Positions 21,117 to 31,875 of a DNA stretch of 64,000 nt are shown in pieces. Under the pieces are notes generated by a model, which saw nothing but the letters and a program-made list of their open reading frames with translations, had not been told where the DNA came from and searched no databases. The stretch's first letter is position 1. The number at the start of each line of letters is the position of its first letter. The stretch is from assembly GCA_015680685.1 (NCBI GenBank), contig MNCI01026944.1:196703-260702 (forward strand), in the 5' to 3' direction. Position numbers and translations under genes: made by a program. The stretch is from Gnetum montanum (taxonomy: Eukaryota; Streptophyta; Gnetopsida; Gnetales; Gnetaceae).

Positions 21117-22882
21117 TGAAACACCCTAAAAAAATGTGGAGTCATCCTTGCCTCATCAGGCTCTTGTGGTCTGCACAACACTATGGTAGTTCATCAGGAG
21201 GAGAACGTTCTAACTTTGGGCCGTGCCAGTTCGGCAAATTTTCTACTTTGGGCATGAACAGGTTCTGTATCATCTTGCCTGTCCATCAAAGTAGCTTGCT
21301 AAGTTGACAACCTGCTCAGAAACGGCACGCGGAGTTGGCAATAGTACTCTGGATGCATAAAAAATAGTTCGGCAAGTTTTCTAAGTCACAAAGTCTGCTA
21401 CGCTACGCTACGCCTCGTAGCGTAGTAAGCTTCAGAAAATAATGGCAGAATGTAGTAATACGCTACGCTACTCCATGTAGCATAGCATGGCGATGGCTTC
21501 ATTACCACTTCCCTCCCCCCACCCCNGAATTCTGCGACGATGTCCCTTTCCGTTAGGAAGTCGCGGACCATGTCTGCTGCTATTCTACGCTAAGCTACAT
21601 GGCGCAGCAAGGCATAGCAATCCTATGGAAGGGACAGAAGGCAGCTCAAAGGGCAGGGTCAGCAGAGTTCACAAGACTTGCATTGTAGAAGATGGAAGTT
21701 TGCAAATCGGCGAAACTTTCGTGACTAAGGCCGGTTGCTATGCTATGATACGCTACGTAGCATAGCATAGCAACATATGTGTAGCGGAATGCGTGACAAA
21801 GTGCTACGCTGCACCAAGCATGCTACGTCACAAAGCACAACAAGGCATGCAGGTGGTTGTGTGACATCAATGCATTCCACCTAATCGGACTGTTGGCACA
21901 TGTCTCCAGACGTTGACGGCGCAATTACGGCATAGTAGGATTCTAGTTATTGCATACAAGTTCGCATCGCAACAGTCTTGTAGGTCTAACGATCACAAAC
22001 AACACGAGTGGCGCTAATAAGACAATGAAGGCCTGAGGCACGTAACATTCAAACCACCCCTTTCGCTTGCCCTCAGTCCTATAAATACCCCGACAAACAA
22101 CATGCAAGGGGCTCGGCAATTTTTAAAGGTTGACAAGTTCAAAAGAATTGACATCTTTCTTGAAACAAACAGCTTCCAAGGGGTGGGAACTTTGGAATTT
22201 TGAAACAAAGACTTCTCCTCTTTCCAGCATTGTAACATCAAAGTCATCTGTTTAACACTGTAAACAGTGAGCCTCTCTCTCAGCTGGCATGGGGTCCCGT
22301 CTCCATTCTACCACCTTGGGAGAACCCTGCATTGTTTGTGCCCAAGCCCGCGTCCAAGTGCATAGCTCTTTTTGCTTAACACACATTGGTTACTCTCGGG
22401 ATTTCTGCACTCTGTCACGCTGTACAACCGATTGTATCCACCCTCACCGAGCAAGTTTGTAGCTTCGGAGCGGTGCATGTTTCTAACTACACTTTATTTC
22501 TTGCTTGTTGTCTCATTTCGCATCATTTTCTGTTTTATTCACCTTTAAGCATCACTTGGTACTACTATTGCATTTTTTACAGTTTCTCTCCTACTTCATT
22601 TACTTTCAAGCATTATCTTGCATTTCGCATTATTTACATTGCAAAAGGCTATATTGACGCCGCACGGCCCTCCCGCGGATAAGGAGTCGAAACTGTCGCA
22701 CCCGCTGACCCCCACCACACCCGCCGCCCGATCATCAATTCCTAATGAGAAAGATGCATTAGTAGCTTGGTAAAAGCCTAAAGTTTTCAATTGATCCAAA
22801 ATATGCGATGTACAAGTCATTCCAAAGCGCCATGCCCGCCAACCCCCCGGGTGTTTTCCAGCCGACATTTTCGGTCGCTACG
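21117..22882 (+). repeat. 3' LTR of the Tat element (1766 bp)
   Basis: Matches the 5' LTR along its length. Differences: a roughly 130-bp insertion at about 22712-22840, loss of a ~60-bp segment present in the left copy near 5860-5925, a single N at 21526, and the terminal CA changed to CG. The TATA box is kept near 22080. The ctatgcta/tagcatag cluster includes 13-bp arms TTGCTATGCTATG/CATAGCATAGCAA near 21735-21775. Confidence 0.92.
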
Positions 22883-22887
22883 CTCTA

Positions 22888-23560
22888 AGCAGGAGAGTTT
22901 GAATTAGATTTGATCACTACTATCAACGCTAAATGTAATTTAAAACGTGACTTTTAGAAGACTTTTGCCGTCCCAGAACAAACGTAATTTGAAACGTAAC
23001 CTTTTGCCGTCTGAAACTCAACTATGGTATTTTGTCGTGATCGATCCATCCCCGCATTAAAAGACAAAGTTAAGGACGGGCGTAATCGAACCATCCCAGC
23101 TGGGAACAATTGTAGGGAACATTCAAAGACAGCTAATGGCCGTGTCCAGTCTATTCCTCTCTTGCAAGGTTGGCATTTCAAAATCCTAGCGGGGGCACCA
23201 TCATTAGAGCGCTCTTTTATCTCCAGAAAAAGTCATGCACATCCTTATCCAGAACATCAGAGGAATCCTATCGTGGCTTTGTATTTTGACGTCACAAGGT
23301 GGTCATTCCATCCCGTAGTTTTTTGACACGTAAATGTATGAATGATACTAATGGTGTTCATCCCCGTGATACTGTCCATGAGAAATGACTGACAAGCGCA
23401 TATAACGAAAGAACAAGGAATGAAACTTTGCGTGTAAACTTTAAACACTTTCCCAGAAGCTATACAACTTAACCGTTCTCGGAAAGCAGCCGACATGAGT
23501 GTTTTTGGAATTAGAAAGTTGAGGTCAGGTGCCAAAGTTGACGCCTACCCTTTGTATTTT
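22888..23560. other. Resumed ~410 bp repeat, then unassigned DNA before the UGT gene
   Basis: 22893-23100 continues the repeat family interrupted at 4320 (agagtttgaattagatt, aactcaactatgg, gatcgatccatcc). From 23100 to 23560 I see no recognisable element or gene. The DNA becomes AT-rich after 23600, upstream of the UGT promoter. Confidence 0.5.
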
Positions 23561-23942
23561 ATTTGAAGGGTACTTTCTGGGGCGCCTTTCCATGATGATG
23601 GGTAAATAACTTCGTCGTCCTTTAAATTTAAATATTAATGTTTATTTAAATAATTATATAATTACTTAAAAATTATGTAATATTACAATTTATGATTTGA
23701 TTAATACTTTTAATTAATTACTATATCATATTTTATGTTTTAACTATTTCTGTTCAAAAACTTAATCGTTTTTATGCAAAGTATTTATAGAATACACTCT
23801 TTTAAGATGAAGGATACTTGTTGTATTAAACCTTTCACTTGTAAGGCACTTTTTAAACTACCCTTAATTGAAAGATAAAAAGATCTTTGAAGGGCAATGC
23901 ACGCTGCAAATTTTATCCCTGGTTGAGATCGTGATCGTGAGT

Positions 23943-23950
23943 TATATATA
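23943..23950 (+). promoter_or_regulatory. TATA box of the UGT gene
   Basis: TATATATA about 90 bases before the start codon at 24041, in an AT-rich upstream region. Position and orientation fit a plant pol II core promoter with a short 5' leader. Confidence 0.55.
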
Positions 23951-24040
23951 CTCTGAGGAAGAACCTACGACGCAGTGGCTGAAATAATTAGCTTTGGGCC
24001 TTTTTGGTGTATATCAGTTGAAGAACATACATAGATAGAA

Positions 24041-26657
24041 ATGGCGGAAGAAGAAAGAAAGCGAGGCAAAGGTGAAAGGCCACATGCTGTGCTCATACCA
24101 CTGCCGGCGCTGGGGCACATCACTCCGTTGCTGCAGTTGGCTCAGGTGCTCATGGACAGAGGCGTTTTCGTCACATTTCTAAACACAGAGGTGAACCACA
24201 AGCTGCTCAATCCTGTGTCCACGTCGCAGATCCGGTTTCTGAGTTTCCCGGACGGCCTCCCGCCGGAGCATCCACGCGTGCACAAGGTCGAGGAGCTTTG
24301 GGGCTCCGTCATCAACGTTTGTCCGCCGCACATACACGCCATTATGCAACATTCCATCGCTAATAATTCGCCAAATGATTATGATGCTGCAACACCACCG
24401 CCGGTCACGGCTATCGTCTTTGATAGCGTCATATTTCCTGTCAAGGCCATCGCTCGCCAATATGGAGTAGCCGCCATCATGTTCATTAGCCATAACGCCT
24501 GCAGCCTTTCTGCCACCTTGTCCATAAATTCTCTAATCCACCACGGCCTTATTTCAATTCCCCGTGAGTAGCCCTTTTATCTTTATTCTTGAAACCACGG
24601 CAGTTATCTTTTAATTTGCTCGATTCTATTATGTTTACAGTCAGGACCCACAGTTCAGTAGTGGCATGAGACTGCTAACAATTAAATGTGCATTTATTTT
24701 CCCTATTTTGGCTTTGAATTCGAATCGGGTTCTTTATCTAATTCTCTTTCTTTTCTTCTGAACTAATTTCTTGCTTCTTTCTTCATTGACCTATCACAAC
24801 CATGGTGTTCTATTTTTTCATTCATACAGATATCATACCAATATAATTTCTTGCTTCTTTCTTTTTTGACCTATCACAACCAGAAGTTCATCTATTTTTT
24901 CATTCATACAGATATTATAATGTTTTTTTATCAAAGCATTTGATGAGCTTTCTTTAAATTTTATAAGTGAAATATTATTTAATGAACTATTATTTAACTT
25001 TCTTAATAGATTCTCTAATATTTTGTTATTAAGGATGGACTCTTCTGTAATTTTATGGACAAAATATTATTTAAAATTACCGATTTACTTTTTGTCCACC
25101 AAAATTATTAAAAATAAAGTCAAGTTTTTACTTGATACTTTGACGTAGCCTCTCAAAGGTAAAGGACTGCATCGTTTCCAAAATTTCTTTTGAGTGGTTA
25201 CAGAAAAATACCTCTCCAATCTTTAAAACTTACTTTTGAAGCACTGCGTCACTGGAATCTTTTTTGGTTTTTCCCATAATTTACGAGAGTTATTTGTTCA
25301 TAACCCATAACCCAGATTTGGCGCGCTGCTCAGGATATTTTGTCAATAATTCAACTAAAAATAACTCAATACTACTAAAAATAACTCAATACTACGTAAT
25401 ATATTCCTGTACTAAATTTATCGTCCAAAACTGCTAAATCAAATCTCCCAAACAGGGCACTTCTTACCACTAATCTAACACTAAGGTTCATCGGACATCT
25501 AACACCAGGTGTTGGGACTTGGGACCCATGCTGCTTCTGGAAGTTTAAAACATAAGATGCGAAAGTGCAGTGTTTTAATTTTTAAATATATCCGCTATAC
25601 TCATCATCATGGCTTGGCTTGTACTGGCGTAGGGGATGAGGAGAGGCAGCGGGAGTTGATGGAAAAGGACGTGACGTTCCTGCCGGGCTTGGAGTGGCTG
25701 CGCGTAAAGGATTTGCCCAGCTTCATGCACGATATTTCGGACGGGACTCTGGCGCTGCTCCACCGAATCTACGGAGACGGCGAAGGCGTGGACTTGGTGG
25801 TCATAAATACGTGGCAAGAACTGCGAGTGGAAGGCACCGTGGTGGCACACCTCAACTCCGGCGATACGTACGCCGGAAAGATTCTGCCGGTGGGGCCACT
25901 CATCGAATGGACGGGGGGCCGGACGCCGGTGTCGCGGAGTCTTTGGACGGAAGACGATCGCTGCATAGCGTGGCTGGACAAACACAGAGCGCGCTCCGTC
26001 GTATACGTCAGCTTCGGCAGCGTAACGCTGATGCGGCGGAAGCAGGCGGCTGAGCTGGCATGGGGGTTGTTGGACAGCGGCTGCTCCTTCCTGTGGGTTT
26101 TACGTCCAGACTTCTTCATACACGACGAGCAGGAACACGAGCACGAGCATGGCCTTGAGGCGGTGCTGGCGGCGCTGGAATTGGCAGATAAGACGGACGG
26201 GGAAGGGGAAGGGGCTGCGGCTGCGGCTGCGGCTGGAAAGGGGTTGGTGGTGGAGTGGGCCCCACAATGGGCGGTACTGAGACATCCAGCGGTGGGAGGC
26301 TTCGTGACGCACTGCGGTTGGAACTCGTGCGTTGAAAGTCTAACCGCGGGTGTGCCCATGCTGTGCTGGCCTTATTTTGCGGATCAACTTACTAATTGTA
26401 GAATGCTCACGCATGTGTGCAAGGCTGCCTTGCCAATGGGGCATCATATTGAGCGCCATGAAGTAGCCACGTTGGTAAGGGCGCTCATGGAACACCAGGA
26501 GCCACCCAATGCTGCCGATGATGATAAGGCTGAAATCAGAAGAAATGCCGAGAGCGTCCGAGAGAGTGGTTTGCAGGCCGTTTCCCAGGGAGGGTCATCC
26601 AGCGCCAATTTATGCCGCCTTTTGGAGTCAATCTCACGGGGCTGTCGCTCAAGTTGA
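24041..26657 (+). CDS. UDP-glycosyltransferase, UGT85-like, two exons
   Basis: Exons 24041-24563 and 25633-26657 join in phase (split codon C|GG = Arg175) through a GTGAGT donor and a GGCGTAG acceptor, giving 515 residues, a normal size. The family moves a sugar from UDP-sugar to small lipophilic acceptors in the cytosol. Seen: His26 in PALGH and Asp128 in IVFDS, the expected catalytic pair; VYVSFGSVT near 297-305; and a perfect 44-residue PSPG donor box at residues 383-426, from WAPQ to FADQ, with HCGWNS. Trp at box position 22 and Gln at 44 favour UDP-glucose. The PYFADQ..NC context and the intron after GLISIP point to a UGT85-like enzyme; the acceptor is unknown. The loop before the box is stretched by an HEHEHEH run and a run of seven Ala. 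There are no stops or shifts, and the exons are much more GC-rich than the flanks, so this is probably a live gene. Confidence 0.93.
24564..25632 (+). other. Intron of the UGT gene (1069 bp)
   Basis: Bounded by GTGAGT and GCGTAG. It is AT-rich and contains a ~78-bp tandem duplication (about 24765-24915, phrase tttcttgcttctttctt..gacctatcacaacca) and a ~20-bp duplication aaaataactcaatactac at about 25368-25395. The open frame from 25509 into exon 2 is a read-through of the intron end, not a separate start. Confidence 0.85.
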
Positions 26658-26802
26658 CAGCATCTTACAAATTTTGGATGTACCTTAATAATTTTTACCA
26701 CCGTATGCTTTATTATCTGCTTTTGTTTTTTATGACCTGCGACCCTTCATTTTTAATTTGTCTGGTCTGATCTGTCTTTATTCAGCCGGCTTACCACCTT
26801 CC

Positions 26803-26834
26803 GCTGGATCACCTCCTTTTAAGGAGAGATGCAG
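26803..26834 (+). other. Fragment like the 3' end of 16S rRNA
   Basis: GCTGGATCACCTCCTTTT, followed by aaggagagatgc, matches the extreme 3' end of bacterial-type 16S rRNA with the anti-Shine-Dalgarno core and, loosely, the bases that follow it in plastid rDNA. The preceding ttaccaccttcc is only a distorted echo. It is probably a tiny plastid-derived nuclear insertion; chance is possible for the shorter core. Confidence 0.4.
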
Positions 26835-26934
26835 ATTCTGCCGTCAAGGCCATGATGTATTCCGCTTCTTTGTTTTTTATAGAATTATTTAATGTCACGA
26901 AATTTTGCGAATGTTTAATATTTTACAGGACATC

Positions 26935-27190
26935 AATTAGGCCTGCTATCTTATATGGTGATTAATGCCTGCTATCTTATATGGTGATTAATGTTGGGCA
27001 GTATAAAGGAAGCATGCATAAACAACAAATCAAAATGATAGAAATGCAAAGGTTTCAATGGATGTTGAATGTTACTGGAATAGATAAATTACATAATACA
27101 GACATCAAAGAAAGACTTGAAGTAGCTTCTTCTATTTCATAAAAGCTACAAAAATGGTGTCTTAGATGGTTTGGACATGTGCAAAGAAGA
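26935..27190 (+). pseudogene. LINE reverse-transcriptase C-terminal fragment
   Basis: Frames read RPAILYGD then CWAV, and after a shift KMIEMQRFQWMLNVTGI..., NTDIKERLEVAS and LRWFGHVQRR. This is the conserved tail of non-LTR retrotransposon ORF2 (typically LYG.ECWA, then RWFGHVQR). A 26-bp segment (26941-26966) is perfectly repeated at 26967-26992, within the LYG motif. Stops and shifts show it is dead. Confidence 0.8.
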
Positions 27191-27222
27191 TAAAAATGAG
27201 CCTATAAACAAAGATTGCCTAC

Positions 27223-27279
27223 TAGAATTGAACTTATGACCTAAGGTTTCCATGTGAAGAGGCTCCTACCACTAAACTA
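27223..27279 (-). other. tRNA-like pol III promoter, SINE or tRNA relic
   Basis: On the minus strand TAGTTTAGTGG (27279-27269) fits an A box and AAGTTCAATTCT (27234-27223) fits a B box, with tRNA-like spacing. The 3' side runs straight into the LINE fragment, so no complete tRNA fold is supported. A tRNA-derived SINE head is the best guess. Confidence 0.45.
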
Positions 27280-27474
27280 ACACTTCACCATTACACATTA
27301 TTCTATTCTCTAGTTTCAACTTAAAGGTGGTGTAATTACATTTTGACTTTACTTATTAGTAGTCTTATCAATATTGAAATTCTTATATGTAAATATTTTG
27401 CTTCATCATGTGTGCCACATGCAAGTTTGATATTGCTCTTAAGCTAGGCACATAGCCTATATCCAAAAAACTAG

Positions 27475-28407
27475 ACAAGATGTCGCCTATCAAGCTAGCT
27501 AAATTAAAAATTCAAATTCAAGAATGGATGGAAAAGTGGTTAACTCATCCTAGTATGTTTTCTTGAGGTGTCCCATTCCTATTTGTGAAGAAGGAGGAGG
27601 ACAATTTGAGGCTATGCATTGATTATTGTAAGATTAATTAGGTGATAATCAAAAACAAGTATTTCTTGCCATGCATAGATAATATGTTTGACCACCTACA
27701 AGAAGCTAAATTATTCTTGAAGATTGCACGTGTGCTACGCTTGGTAACCCAGTTAACGAATATCACCAAGTATGAATTAAAGAAGAAGATGTTTCAAAGA
27801 TAACATTTTAGACTTAATATGAGAATTATAAGTTCTTGGTCTTGCACTTTGGACTGGCTAATACTTTGTCATTTTTATGCTTCTCACAAATAGTGGTATA
27901 ACACCATACTTGGATTTGTTTCTTATTATGTTCATAGATGATATCTTGGTGTACTCATAGTTAGAACAATTACATGAGTAGCACTTGCGAATAGTGTTGT
28001 AGGTCCTTCATGAGCACCACTAGTATGCTCAATCCTCCAAGTACTTTTTCTTGCAAATATACATCTAGTTTTCTAGGTACATGATGTTCGAAGTAGGTAT
28101 GGTAGTGTACCCTGCTTAAAAAACATCTAAATTTATGATTGGTTAGTTACTAAGAATGTGAAAGAGATGAGAAGCTCTCTAGGTTTGGCTAGCTATTATT
28201 AGAGGTTTATGAAGAACTATTCTTACATTACTTCATCTTTGACAAAGTAGAATACACATTGCCAGTGAACTTTTGATTAGTTGAAGAGGAGGTTGATTTT
28301 TATCCTTGATTTCATTTACCTATAGAAAGTCATATGACGTATGCACCAATGCTTTTTATGAAGGTTTTGGGTATATCCTCATGCAAGAGGATAAGGTGGT
28401 TGCTTAT
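27475..28407 (+). pseudogene. Decayed Ty3 pol, left part: RT to RNase H
   Basis: Translation gives GVPFLFVKKEEDNLRLCIDY, then KNKYFLPCIDNMFDHLQEAK, a degenerate PFGL..NA region near 27840 and FIDDILVYS-like codons near 27930. The RNase H start is near 28330, ending ...DKVVAY at 28407. It is full of stops and shifts. The RNase H reading continues exactly at 35551 (ASR.LKSHE), showing that the element at 28408-35545 split it. Confidence 0.8.
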
Positions 28408-29219
28408 TGATGAGTGGTAAGGTACCCCTACACTCAACCATACGAATACGAGCATCTCACACATGATCCAGTTGAACTCCAAGGACTATGTGCTTACATG
28501 CCCTAATGGAACACTTAAGGTTAATCAATCGTTGTCTTCCTAGACTTACTTGTATTGTCACGGTTGTATGGTTAAGTCTGAGGTATATGATTTTTATGTC
28601 TTTTATCTTTTTAACGCCTATGCTGAGAGGGAAGGGTGAAGAGACTAGGTAACTAACTTTCACTAACTAAGCTTTAATCGTCCTAGCATCAATATCTGTT
28701 CCCACTTGCCGTACACACCTTGAACCAATGCAACGCTACAGGTATTACCAAATGCTATTCGTTACTGGGTTACCAAATGTAGCACACGTGCTCGAAGCTG
28801 TCGTACTGAATGCACTTAACTAAGAGAGTTAAGGGTTGAGAGAAATTAATTATCTAGGAAAGCATTTAAACATTTAACAGTAATTAAATCCTATTTAGCT
28901 TAGTCCACATGTTGCAAGGTTTATCAAAAAGTTCGTCTTTATTACCATACACAAATGTGTGCTTAGGTACAATTTTCTTGAATAAGGATCCATTCACTTT
29001 GAGACTCCTACTGCAGGTGCATGGAAATTATTCTAACTCTAGAATGGTAAAACTGCTATAGTTTGGCTAAGGGTCTAGATCTAGATGATCAAACAAGGGA
29101 AAGCCTCCTCTTATTTATAGACAAGGTGGCAGGCTACAATATCACTTACGCGATACTGTAGGTGCCAATGTGATATTGCGTACCTGATATTACAGCCCAT
29201 GCGATATCGCGTCTCATCA
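28408..29219 (-). repeat. 3' LTR of the Athila-like element (812 bp)
   Basis: Begins TGATGAGTGG and ends tctcatca on the plus strand. It matches 34675-35545 but is about 60 bp shorter because the gatatcgc-type repeats at 29131-29219 are fewer. The right end is the U3 start when read on the minus strand. Confidence 0.9.
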
Positions 29220-31560
29220 TACCCGCATAACTGAATGAAAACTCATCCTCGAGTTACTTACAAAATATTGGGAAGGTATGGGATTATTGAATTGAGTGAC
29301 ACTAATGGTGAATGGGGTGACATATGAACAAATCATCATTACAATACATGAAAAAATTAGTGTTCATGAAAACAAGAGTGAACACTATACACATTTGATA
29401 TCCATGCTTATTTGGTAGTTGGGAGAGGAGAAAGAGGAGAAAGAAAAGAAGAAGTCAGTTTTTGCCAATGCCAAGATTGCACTTTTCGTTGTCCATCCAT
29501 AAGCGCGTCATCAATCTTGTTCCTTGCATAACTGCTTCAGCACCAGTACATTCCAAGTGTTTCCTCCAGGTCCAATCCGTTCTTGTATGATTGCCATCTA
29601 CACACACAATACAATCTGATATTAGCAAGGGTAAATGAATCACGATGCAGTTAATACCTTTCTTCTGTGTAAGGTCCATTGGCCGAGTTGTGATATGGCT
29701 AGTACAAATCTGGAGATATAATACTGGTGACTACCTGAGGTGTAGGGGTTAAGAGAAAAATTGAAAAAATTGCACTAGGTCCCCCATGACTAAGAGCGAA
29801 CCTCTGGTAGTGAGAGAATGGAAAAAGATAAGGAATAAGAAAGATGGAGAAAAAGAAACAATGGTCATGTGATTAAAATGGATGTCAAAGATGGAAATGA
29901 ACAAAATAAATGGTGATTGCAGAAATGTTTAAGGGAAAGAAATTAACAGATGCACCAAATAGGAATGCTAGTGGGTCCTCCCCAAAGTAGGCTCATGCCC
30001 TTAATGCCCTAACAATCCCACATTCAAAGAGTTTATAGGCTCTAGGAATGTCATTTGGAGATAAGAGTTAAAGTCTTAACTATAAGATTTTACAAGAAAG
30101 AAAATAATGCATCCACCAAAATATGGACTACTAATACAACCAGCAATGAGGTGATAAATGGAAAAAGAAGGATGGAAAGAAGAGAATGGAATGAAATCTC
30201 AAGAACAAGGTGGCGTATAGTGCCTTGTGTGTTAATGGTTAATGTGACTTAGTAGATCCCATTCCAAATCGAGCCTCAAAAAATCCACATCTAGTGACTT
30301 CACATTAATACATTTGGCCAATCCATCCACCCAAAGTAACAAGAATGCCTTCACCAAAGAGTCAACACCATTCCAAAGAAATAAGGAAGGAGAAGGTAGG
30401 AAGTGAGAGAGGGCCTTAGTTAGAGGGAACATGTTCATTTTAGTTCCGTAACTAGTGCTTGTAGCCCAAATGATTATTTTGTCTAAGGGGTGTGCTTTGA
30501 ATTCTCATATTTGTTTTTGTGTTTTGTGTGAGAACCACACCATGAAAAGATTTATTATTTTTATTACCTCAACTTCTTGATAATGTGGCAACGTCGGAAC
30601 GATAAGAAAACTCAAGAAGAAAACATCCAAGCACCCAAGAGAATGGCTAGCACAAGTGCATCAAATCCCCTTGAAGTCACACCCTTTTCAATCCTTGAGT
30701 CCTTAGTTTGAGAAATGCCAAGTCATCAATTCATTGATAGTTCTTATTATTGAGAAAGGGACTGTACAATTCCAAGCCAAGAGACCATAGAAATTTATGG
30801 ATGGATGGATGATGTGGACTCATTACTTTCTATATCAAAAGAACCATACCTTAGTATCAACATCATGACTTAAAGGTAAAAACAAAACATTAGCAATCAA
30901 TGGAATACAGTTCATACCATCATCAAGAGCATTTATTAGGTGACGAATCAAACAAAATAAACAAACACACAAGGAAATGAAAGAGTATAAATGATGTTGT
31001 AAAAAAAACAAGAAAAGTTAAAGAAATTTGTAAAACAAAAATGTGTAAAACAAAAACTTAAAAAGAAATTGAGGGTTGTGATTGATCAACATAGGTGGCC
31101 ATCTCCCCCATTACTGAATTGAAAGGGAGAGATCCNTGTGGCCATCTCCCCCATTACTGAATTGAAAGGGAGAGATCCAAAATAATGAGTGCTTATTTGA
31201 ATTTTTTAGAAGTGTCCAACTTCTCCCAATTGATGTTTTTAGGTTAAGGGTTGGAAGTTGGTGATGCTCTTACTCCAGTGTATCTATGCTTTCAATGTGG
31301 CCGCAAGTTGGTCCCCCAGTTAGTTTCATGCATATTGGTGGGTTGCTCTCTTAATTAGCTATCAACCATTGGGTGTTCTCATGTTGTGTGGTTGCTACAT
31401 ACAGGAACTTTTGTATGTTAACTTCTTGGGCACACCGGTTCCATGCAGGAAATGTTGAACATTCCTGTATGCCATCACCCTCTATATCACTGTATGTGAT
31501 GCATGGAACCTTCTTCTTCTCAATCTTTCCATAAGTGTTTCCTTAAATATTTCTAGGGAA
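29220..31560 (-). other. Non-coding part of the Athila-like element
   Basis: No pol domain is recognisable on either strand. It includes purine-rich DNA (29415-29455), an A-rich tract (30990-31075) and an N at 31136 with duplicated flanks. It probably replaces deleted RT-RH-INT sequence. Confidence 0.55.
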
Positions 31561-31589
31561 AGATTGCAGATTCCTAGGCATGCATTTAT

Positions 31590-31875
31590 GGTGCTTAGCC
31601 ATGCCCTTCCCCTTTGTCATTGTTTACTTGGATCACTAGGAAATCAGCTGGGCATGACCAACAACACATAGTGATAATAATTTCCTTCACCAGTCCCAAG
31701 GGAACAGTGATGGATTGGTCAGCCAGCTCTAAGCGAATATTAATCTTCTTTAGTAGAGGTAGGTTCCAAGATTTATACATTTCTTGTGATATTAAGTTGA
31801 CTCTGGAACCTGAGTCAAGAAGAGCCTTACGTGGTTCATTTCTAGTGACTTGGAGGTAGATTAAGGGACTTCCAG
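31590..31875 (-). pseudogene. Aspartic protease of the Athila-like element
   Basis: On the minus strand the reading is NEPRKALLDSGSRVNLIS, with the catalytic DSG at about 31808-31816, followed by LELADQSITVPLGLVK and PADFLVIQV, the usual continuation of this plant protease type. The frame then decays. It would process Gag. No RT follows it. Confidence 0.8.

Larger units (their letters stand above)
4321..22882 (+). mobile_element. Tat/Ogre-like Ty3 LTR retrotransposon, decayed, 18.6 kb
   Basis: Complete element flanked by the 5-bp duplication CTCTA (4316-4320 and 22883-22887). The LTRs start TGAAACACCC and end GGTCGCTACA (left) or GGTCGCTACG (right, terminal CA changed to CG). The order is LTR, PBS, repeat-rich leader, gag, protease, a 5.9 kb interval carrying an antisense gene, RT, RNase H, second RNase H, integrase, spacer, PPT, LTR. 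A second RNase H after a degenerate first one, the gag C-terminal region, the great length and an interval between PRO and RT are hallmarks of the Tat lineage, especially Ogre. Every reading frame has stops or shifts, so it cannot be autonomous now. Confidence 0.93.

Noticed and set aside
25509-25632. Upstream part of the long open frame leading into UGT exon 2
   Set aside because: It is intron read-through. The acceptor at 25631-25632 joins in phase with exon 1, and the residues before it have no UGT similarity.
25575-26701. Several long minus-strand open frames opposite UGT exon 2
   Set aside because: They mirror a GC-rich coding exon; none has a recognisable domain or promoter.
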